Virus record (IMG/VR): IMGVR_UViG_3300009702_000785 | Location: 62,001 to 126,000 of that record | Length of the DNA stretch: 64,000 nucleotides | Reading direction: 5' to 3' (one strand) | Source of the DNA: a virus | In this document: piece by piece, positions 53,275 to 61,000 of the stretch | How the letters are laid out: every line of letters begins with the position of its first letter | Position numbering within the stretch: position 1 is the stretch's first letter | Made by a program: the position numbers and the translations under genes | The notes under the pieces: model-generated | Told to the model about the DNA's origin: nothing | Database searches by the model: none | The model's input: the letters and a program-made list of their open reading frames with translations, nothing else

Positions 53275-55334
53275 TGCTAATAGCACCTCAAATTACCACA
53301 CCTGTTGAAAACGCACAGTTTAATCTGGGTTCGGTTTCGATCACCTGGGAGGCCGCTGCCGCTATAGATTTTACTGACTATGGTGGGGCTGAACAGTTTA
53401 GACTAGACTACAATGTTGATGTGGACGACTCCCGGTGGGTAGAAATCCAAGCAATGCTGGAGGATGCTGCCGAAGATAGCGCTTATGGTGGTAAGGAATA
53501 CATACAGGAATTATTCACTGATCCAGCATCAAAGTCGATATCTGTACCAATAGTGACCCCGACAGATTTTAGGGAAGATTTGGGTGATTTCTCAGTAACT
53601 CAGATCTCTTCAGTTTATAATGACAATTTTGAGTTCACCATAGTAAGCGAAACCGGGAAGAGGTATAAGATATATGCCAATGGGTTGCCCACACATGATA
53701 TTATAGTTGAGCTTGAAAGTCAGGCTGAGCCGCTTGATAGTTATTTCCTGACATATGAACTGGAATATACAGATGACTGGAAAGACGAAAACACTGTCTG
53801 GTCCACCATAAAACGTCGCATCCCTGCCTCTGATACATCACTGACTTGGGCAGTTGGCAAAATGATTAAGAGTGATAAGGTGCGTCTCAGAATGCGCACC
53901 AAATACATGACTACCGAGGAAACTTCACCTTGGTCTGTAAGTCAACTATTCTCGATCAATGTTTTCAGGCTTGTGGCTCCCGCTATTGTAAGCCCGATGT
54001 CTGATATTTTGTATTCTGATTTCTTGATGATAATCCTAGATGAGAGCCAGACCCAAAATACCTTCCATCAAAAGGTTAGATACACGCTTGAATACTCATC
54101 TTTGAAACAAGAGACAGGTTGGAATATGATTGTTAAGGATATTCCGCCAGGCCAAAATATCATACGATGGAACTTGGATGATGTGCAGTCGTCGGATGAT
54201 TATACTTTGCGTTTAACTGTTCAGAACGTGTCAACTTCCTGCAATGATACTGAGAGCAACCCCGACCAGATAGATAGAGCTTTTGTACACAATATAAGAA
54301 TCCAACAATCAGGGATGTTCATAGTGGATACTATACCGCCTCAAGCAGTATTGGAGATAGGAGATACTGGTCAGGTTACCAACCAGCTTAATCAGGTTTT
54401 AAGCATCTTTGCTGAAGATGCTACTACTGATATTCGACAAATCCAATTAAGAGAATGTGATGTGGGAAACTCTTTGCTACTTGGTGAATTGGATGCCAAC
54501 TCTGTCAAGGATTTGTCAGGTAGTAAAGAAGATGTCGGACTACCAGGAGAAGGAACTGTATCAGATGAGCAATGTCCAGCGCCAGTAGACCTGATGGATA
54601 CAAGAAATTTTGAGACGCTGATTACAGATTCGCCGATTGGTAATCTTTCTAAGATGCAATGGGTATTTGATGAGCTTGATACAGATGGTAATCCAGTAAG
54701 TGCGGTCAAAAAAATCGAAGCCCTGTTAACAGATATGGGTGGAAATACATCGTTACAGGAAAGAACAAAAGTTTTCTTGCCTATTTACAACGATGCAGTT
54801 GCAATCAACGATTTTGCCATCGTCATAGAGCAGCGAGAGCAGTTCTCTCTTGATGGCAGCACCACCATTAAGAGAGAAACAGCAGTTTATGAAGTAGCAT
54901 ACGTAGGTACATCGGCAGGCGAATTATGGGTCTTAGAACCTTATGCACGACTGTTATATACAATATCCGATCACCCTAACATAGTCAAATTATTTGAGTT
55001 CAGTGATTCACTGTATCTGTTTGCATACAACTCATCTACAGATAAAGGTGCTGTTTATCGCCATGATGGTAGCGAGCCTACGCTTATGAAGGAATTTGAC
55101 GCTGGGCTTGGCTTGGCGACTGGGATGGCAGAATATGGCGACTCTCTATACATCGGGCTGCAAAATGGCAATCTGTGGAAGTACAATGGATTTGCCTTCA
55201 GCTTGAATAAATCTTTCGATGAGCCAATACAAACACTTTTCGGTGATAAAAACTACTTATACGTTGGCTTCCAGAATAGCAACAATCTGGTGCTGTATAA
55301 TGGAACGGATTACATAGAATTGAGTGTAGACTAA
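53274..55334 (+). CDS. Adhesin-like protein with Ig-like and propeller segments, 686 aa
   Basis: This is a probable fibre-associated protein of no named family. It starts with an Ig/FN3-like strand pattern (APQITTPVENAQFNLGSVSI) and a second Ig-like unit (FRLVAPAIVSPMSDILYSDF). After VDTIPPQAVLEIGDTGQVTN, a beta domain precedes a C-terminal propeller-like region (about 535-686) with repeated YVGTSAGELWVL, YIGLQNGNLWKYNG and YVGFQNSNNLVLYNG. The ATG overlaps the TAA of the second giant (TAATG), with AGGA about 8 bases upstream, so expression is coupled. No signal peptide or catalytic motif is seen. Similar propeller strands occur in the giant at 58035. Confidence 0.7.
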   Translation: MLIAPQITTPVENAQFNLGSVSITWEAAAAIDFTDYGGAEQFRLDYNVDVDDSRWVEIQAMLEDAAEDSAYGGKEYIQELFTDPASKSISVPIVTPTDFREDLGDFSVTQISSVYNDNFEFTIVSETGKRYKIYANGLPTHDIIVELESQAEPLDSYFLTYELEYTDDWKDENTVWSTIKRRIPASDTSLTWAVGKMIKSDKVRLRMRTKYMTTEETSPWSVSQLFSINVFRLVAPAIVSPMSDILYSDFLMIILDESQTQNTFHQKVRYTLEYSSLKQETGWNMIVKDIPPGQNIIRWNLDDVQSSDDYTLRLTVQNVSTSCNDTESNPDQIDRAFVHNIRIQQSGMFIVDTIPPQAVLEIGDTGQVTNQLNQVLSIFAEDATTDIRQIQLRECDVGNSLLLGELDANSVKDLSGSKEDVGLPGEGTVSDEQCPAPVDLMDTRNFETLITDSPIGNLSKMQWVFDELDTDGNPVSAVKKIEALLTDMGGNTSLQERTKVFLPIYNDAVAINDFAIVIEQREQFSLDGSTTIKRETAVYEVAYVGTSAGELWVLEPYARLLYTISDHPNIVKLFEFSDSLYLFAYNSSTDKGAVYRHDGSEPTLMKEFDAGLGLATGMAEYGDSLYIGLQNGNLWKYNGFAFSLNKSFDEPIQTLFGDKNYLYVGFQNSNNLVLYNGTDYIELSVD

Positions 55335-56965
55335 TGTCCGAAATTGTAACTAGAACTATAGCTATACCAGCAACGTATGCGGCAGGTGTCCAGCCTGCTA
55401 AGGTCATCACTTTTCCTATCGAGCTTTTGGATAGTGCATCATCGGATTACGCTGTATTTGAGGCAGACTTGAGTTCCACAGAGTATATTAGATTTTTCCG
55501 ATCAACAAGCAATATATACGATATAACCAAAGTAAAATTGGAATTTTGGCATAACAAAATAGACGTTGATACCCCTATAACATCTTTTGAGTTTGTTGAA
55601 CTTACTTCACAGCCCAGCATTACAGCAGGTAGTATTGTTTATTCAGAAATAACTGCTAACGATGTATGGAAAACCCAGCAGCTACGTAGCACTGCCAAAA
55701 CGAAAGAAATAGTCACACTCGGTAACGGGTCAACATCGGCGGCGTGTATGTGGTTTAACACCAAGATGTCAGCAGGGTCGTGGTTTGGAGTAGGCATTAA
55801 AGGAAGCCAAGGTTCCGGTGGAGGAACAGCAGAACTCGGCAATCTGTCCACTCTTGAAGATGAGGGTGAATATTGGAGAGAAGCAGACGCAGATGAAATT
55901 GCCGCGCCCCCAAGGTTTATTATCACTTGGCAAGAATCTTTGAATGAGACTGACTTTTCATCCTTTGCAATGAGATATACTACAGCAGACCCAACAACGA
56001 GCCAGGGGACTCCCAGTAACAGTACTGGTGGGTATGTCGCTCCTAACGAAGTGTACACAGCAGGCAAGATCGATGAATTTCTTGATTCTACTCAGACGTA
56101 TATCCAACTATCAAGTGATACCACTATAGCAGAAAGTGCTGGCTTGGTTCAAGTCGGACCAGAAATTGCCAGATTCGCCAGCACTAACGAAAGCACTGAC
56201 CAACTACTGGGGTTAACTAGGGGTGTGTCACCGGCAGCATTCCCGTCGAGTATAGTTCCAGAGAGAGAGAAAGTTAGGTTTCTAGAGATAGACAAACTCT
56301 TTGATACTAGACCCACAGAAGAGTTGACTCAATATAGGTGTGTGGCTTTTGTTGTGGAAAATACCTCAATGTCTAATGTGACTGTGAATTTGAGGCAGTC
56401 TGCTGATGCTAATGTACAAGTGGATGTAGGAATTGAAATTCCATTATACGATATCAGGGAAGATGAACTTGATGCAGCCGTTGCGTCTTCAAATGTATTT
56501 GCGATGTCTGGGGAATCTTTGATATACCCACGTACTGGGACTGATTTATTAGAAGCAGGCTCAGACCTATATGTAGGAGGGTATGCACTCATTGATTATG
56601 ATGGCACTTCTGAGTTGGTTCAAATATTGAGTTACGATGTCAACGACGGGCAGACTCAGGGAACTTTTATATCAGACAGGGCTTTTACGAAACCTTCAGG
56701 CACTCTTGTAAGGATTTTGCCTGCTCCGTGTCAGCGGTTTTCAAATGATGCGACTATTCCTATCTCCAATTCTAACAGATTTCTGGGATTTTTCGGAGAT
56801 GGCGGGCCGAATAGACCTAATAGCGTAGACCGTGATGGTGGCAACCTATATAGGCCATACGACGCATTTTATCTATGGATCAAACGCACTCTAGCAGGTA
56901 ACAATGCTTCGGAAAACAACACGGGCGCAGTGATATATGTTAGATACACGGAGGAATCTTCATAA
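55334..56965 (+). CDS. Structural protein of unknown function, 543 aa
   Basis: I do not recognise a family. It is beta-rich, Ser/Thr-rich and acidic, with no membrane segment. Notable segments are FRSTSNIYDITKVKLEFWH near the N-terminus, WFGVGIKGSQGSGGGTAE (Gly-rich loop), ARFASTNESTDQLLGLTRG in the middle and FYLWIKRTLAGNNASENNTG at the end. The last segment resembles repeated fibre or tail-shaft domains that carry a 'VGPEIARF ... LLGLTRG' decoration, suggesting a receptor-facing or decorating protein, which is inference. Its ATG shares a base with the TAA upstream, and the next gene begins one codon after its own stop. Confidence 0.65.
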   Translation: MSEIVTRTIAIPATYAAGVQPAKVITFPIELLDSASSDYAVFEADLSSTEYIRFFRSTSNIYDITKVKLEFWHNKIDVDTPITSFEFVELTSQPSITAGSIVYSEITANDVWKTQQLRSTAKTKEIVTLGNGSTSAACMWFNTKMSAGSWFGVGIKGSQGSGGGTAELGNLSTLEDEGEYWREADADEIAAPPRFIITWQESLNETDFSSFAMRYTTADPTTSQGTPSNSTGGYVAPNEVYTAGKIDEFLDSTQTYIQLSSDTTIAESAGLVQVGPEIARFASTNESTDQLLGLTRGVSPAAFPSSIVPEREKVRFLEIDKLFDTRPTEELTQYRCVAFVVENTSMSNVTVNLRQSADANVQVDVGIEIPLYDIREDELDAAVASSNVFAMSGESLIYPRTGTDLLEAGSDLYVGGYALIDYDGTSELVQILSYDVNDGQTQGTFISDRAFTKPSGTLVRILPAPCQRFSNDATIPISNSNRFLGFFGDGGPNRPNSVDRDGGNLYRPYDAFYLWIKRTLAGNNASENNTGAVIYVRYTEESS

Positions 56966-58033
56966 ATGGCACTGTTAAGTTCATCAAGAGGCTTATGGTT
57001 GTTTGATAGGGCTTTGGCTGATGAAGTCCAGAACAATGATTTCGTTGTGTCGGCAGGCACTGCTGAATATCAGTCTTTCCAAAAGTTTGATCTGCCTTCC
57101 AATACCACTGCCACAACGTATGGTCTTGTTTTCCGTGATGGTATTACCTTTACCTCATCACAGTCGGGGCTTGTGCAGTTGTCCTCTGGGGGACAGTTCT
57201 CATTTGTTATTTCTTTTTGGTGGTATTCGCCTGGCGCAGTAGGTTATGTGCGAAACGCTAGAACTAGAAACAACACGTCGAGGGTTGCTCCTATTGTCGG
57301 CATTGGGACATCTTCCATCAGTGGTGACAACCTTGACAGAGAGTATGTCAGTGTGGGTGAGATTTTAATTTCTGAAGTTGCTGCTTCTGATACTCAAAAC
57401 GCCATTCGATATGAGATTTGTAAGGATAATGTTGGTCCGAGCCATAGATTTGAGTCATCAGCGTACAATCCAGGTCTTAGGCATGTATTTATTAGCCACC
57501 ACACGGAATCTAGCGTATCAGTAGTAAGAATGTTCATTGATGGAAAAATGGAGAAGGAGTTTGTTGGGCCGTCTCAGAATATTAATACTCCTACAAGTTC
57601 TCCAGTTCGACTGAATTCACTTTATCATGGGCCTACCGATCACAAGGTAACTCAAGACGGTGCATATATTTCGGAGTTGGTTATTCGAGGGGATGCTTCA
57701 TTGGGTAAAGACTCGAATGAAGCTGCTTTGGTTTTTAAGTTTGGCTGGGAAGCACTGCTTAATACCGATGAATCCGCTTACAAGTATGATTACTTCGGAG
57801 TTGGTTATGAACAGCCTTCCACGATCACAACTAACCAAATCTACTCGGAGGGCGGAAGTATATATGTTGCCCGATCTAACGGTGAGATCATGCGTGGCGA
57901 AAGCCCTATTTGGGATAATTCGTTCAACTACACGACTGAAGGAAGTATTAAACACATAGCCATACGAGACGCAACCAAGGCAAGTCGATCATCGGCAGGG
58001 CTCCAGCTTACTGGGACCACAGTAAGGATATAA
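56966..58033 (+). CDS. LamG/concanavalin-like protein, 355 aa
   Basis: This is a probable lectin-like virion protein. Residues about 40-250 follow the LamG jelly-roll pattern: GQFSFVISFWWYSPG (core strand), AIRYEICKDN, LRHVFISHHTESSVSVVRMF and IDGKMEKEFVGP, the usual 'W..v......  ..lyvdG' arrangement. A shorter C-terminal region (YIYVARSNGEIM type strand, IRDATKASRSSAGLQ) recalls propeller units of the neighbouring genes. The ATG directly follows the TAA upstream; GGAGGA lies about 11 bases before it. Sugar binding is plausible from the fold but binding residues cannot be assigned. Confidence 0.7.
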   Translation: MALLSSSRGLWLFDRALADEVQNNDFVVSAGTAEYQSFQKFDLPSNTTATTYGLVFRDGITFTSSQSGLVQLSSGGQFSFVISFWWYSPGAVGYVRNARTRNNTSRVAPIVGIGTSSISGDNLDREYVSVGEILISEVAASDTQNAIRYEICKDNVGPSHRFESSAYNPGLRHVFISHHTESSVSVVRMFIDGKMEKEFVGPSQNINTPTSSPVRLNSLYHGPTDHKVTQDGAYISELVIRGDASLGKDSNEAALVFKFGWEALLNTDESAYKYDYFGVGYEQPSTITTNQIYSEGGSIYVARSNGEIMRGESPIWDNSFNYTTEGSIKHIAIRDATKASRSSAGLQLTGTTVRI

Positions 58034-58034
58034 A

Positions 58035-61000
58035 ATGGTTCAAATAGGAAACATTAAGGTAAACGGACTAGATGCTGAGACATCTGTTCCAGTAGTCGCC
58101 CCTCAACCATACATTACATGGACTTTTGAAGGAGACGCCGGAGCACCAGCCCAAGCTACGTACTCAATTCGCATTGGTTCCGAAACTGATAACTGGGGCA
58201 ACAGCCTATTCAATGGCACGGCTTTATCTATCAATGTGGACGGCAGTGAAAACTCATACAAGTATGAGGGATTCCAGCTATCAAGAGGTACAACGTATTA
58301 CGGCCAGATCAGTGCAACCGATATTGATGAGGACGCAATAGTTTGGACCACATTCTCCTTTACTATTAATCGTCTACCTTTTATTACTGGGTATTCCTTG
58401 TCTCCAGACAACCCTTCGTCGGCGGATCATATCGACCTGATTTACACTTTTCAGGATGCGGACGGGCATAATCAAGCTGGCACGTTGATACGATGGTTCA
58501 GAAACAACCTGCCTATGACAGCCTACGACAATCTATGTACCCTACCGTCTAGTGCCACCAATCCTAGTGACTATTGGAACGCTAAGATAATCCCATCAGA
58601 CGGTATTGAATTTGGCACAATGGTGGAAACTTCAACCGTCACAGTTGGAGCCGTAGATTCAAATATTACATCGGCACAAATACTTCCACCGGATGCCAAC
58701 GTAGATGATATTCTTAAAGTTGTCTACACCGTGCAGGATGATGAGTACTTTACTTTCACAGGAAGCGTGCAAGTGGAGTGGTATATCAACGATACCTTAT
58801 ACACTACAGGTGATGAACACATACGACCACAGTTAAGTGTAGGTGATTCAGTCTATGCAATAGTCAAATTACTAGACGGAACTTCGGTTATTTCACAGCG
58901 CACGAGTGATGCGCTGGTTATAGAGGATTCGGTTTGGCACATAGATGACCTGACAATTAGCGGTCTGGTTGATACAGAGAATTTAACCAACCTTGATCCC
59001 ATTATCGCCTGGACAGCCCATAAATCCACAGCAGATGCTAGTGATGTACCTACATACTTCCGTCTTCTCATTACAAAAACTCCGTCTTTGGATGGCCCAC
59101 TATACGACACTGGAATTACTGAGTATGTGAAAGATTCGCATGCCATTTCGGACGGAATTTTGTCGAGAGGGCAAAGATACTACGTGCATATTGGGGCAAG
59201 TGATATATCACCTATACCTGATTCATCGTTTGTAACCAAAGAAATTCGCATGGCTGGCTCTAGTTGGGCCGAAACCGTCGATAACGCCACTGGATGGACC
59301 ATAGAGTTCAAGGCAGGTCTGGCTCTAGATAAGGCTGATGGTACTCCCATGAGTCAACAAGATATAGATACACTTGATTACACTCCGAATTTTGGAGTTT
59401 ATATACATGATGGTTCGAGATTCTGCGCCATAACAGTTGGTCTCAGAGAAGTCACATTCCTATCAGACTCGGCGGTGACCTATACTTTTGGGCAACGACT
59501 TAGCAGCACCCAGATTACTTCAGCATCTAGTGGCAAGACATTTAGAATTGCTGCTCAAGGGAATGATATTCGCATCTTTATGAACAATGAACTTATTATT
59601 GAGGGTTCCGGCACTTTAACTAACCCATCACTGCTGAAGATGATCGAATATGGTGACATAGATGGGAAAAACGAGAATATATGTCTATTCAAGTCATTCA
59701 GATACACGACAAGTGGCGCTTACAGGCTGGATGATAGTCTGACAGATACCGACACCTACTACTTTTCACGTATAGGGAAACTAGAGGGTGGTAGTATTGA
59801 GTTTGTGTTTGGAGATTTCCTATCTTGGACTCCAACAGATGCTACTGAATCCAGTAAGCTAATCAAGTTCGATGAAAACAACGAGGTTACCCGTCTTGCG
59901 ACTGTAAGTCGAAACTTCTCACCTATTACTGCTATATACATTGACGAGTCTCGGAATAAGTTTATAGGTACAGCGAATGGTGTAACCCAGATCACTGGTG
60001 AAAAACATGATCCCGACTATGAGTTTCTAACAGATTCGCTCGAAATAGAAATATCTCCTGAAGATTTTGACAGAATGAGTACTGTTACCTCAGACAAAAT
60101 AGCTGCCGTAGAACCAAACTATAGGCAGGGTTGGTTTACCATTGATACAACATATAGAAGTTTGGGTGCTATTGAAACTCAATCAGGGTTCTTTAGTGGA
60201 GACCCATATGATCCTTATAAGTTTGCATTATCTAGCCATGCAATTCATTACTACTCTCAAAGAACACATGGACACTCTTGGTATGACAATGTTGACAACG
60301 AGAAGGGTTGGCAAGTATCTTTTGGATTTGATCTGGAGTCCTTAGAGGCAGACGATTACGAAGATCAAAACTTGGATAAAACAGGATTCGGAGTGTATAT
60401 TAATGACGGCACTAGACAAGAAGTTCTTTACTTCTATGAGGATAGAATACGACTGTTCTATGCTAATGTGTACGTACCTATTTCAACAGCCAATGCTCGT
60501 GATTATGTTATTTCAGGAAAGGGTAATAACCTACTAATTTACCAGAAATTACAGAGCAATAAATCATCTAGTTACAGTTTGATCGTGAATGCTTCAGGTC
60601 TATTCACAACATCTGCATCTATTTCGGGTAATAGTCGCAAGCCTGCTGTCGCAGTCGATAGTAGTGGCATGTATCACGCAGTGTGGCACGATGATGGCAA
60701 TGGTCGATCCCAGATTCTTCATAGCTCGTTCGATGGTCAATCGTGGAGTAACCCAGAAACTATTACGGAATCCTTACAATTCAGTATGAAGAACCCAGCA
60801 ATTACTATTGATAGCCTGGACCGCATCTGGATTGCCTATGAGGATACTTCGTGGGGACAGAGTGAAATATCTGTGAGTGTCAAAGATTCTGGTGGGTGGA
60901 ATCCAAAGACCCGAATAACTAACGCCAGGAGCAATAAAGGACGACCTGACATCCAGGTGGATACAGAGGATAATGTTCATTTGGTTTGGGAAGATGACCG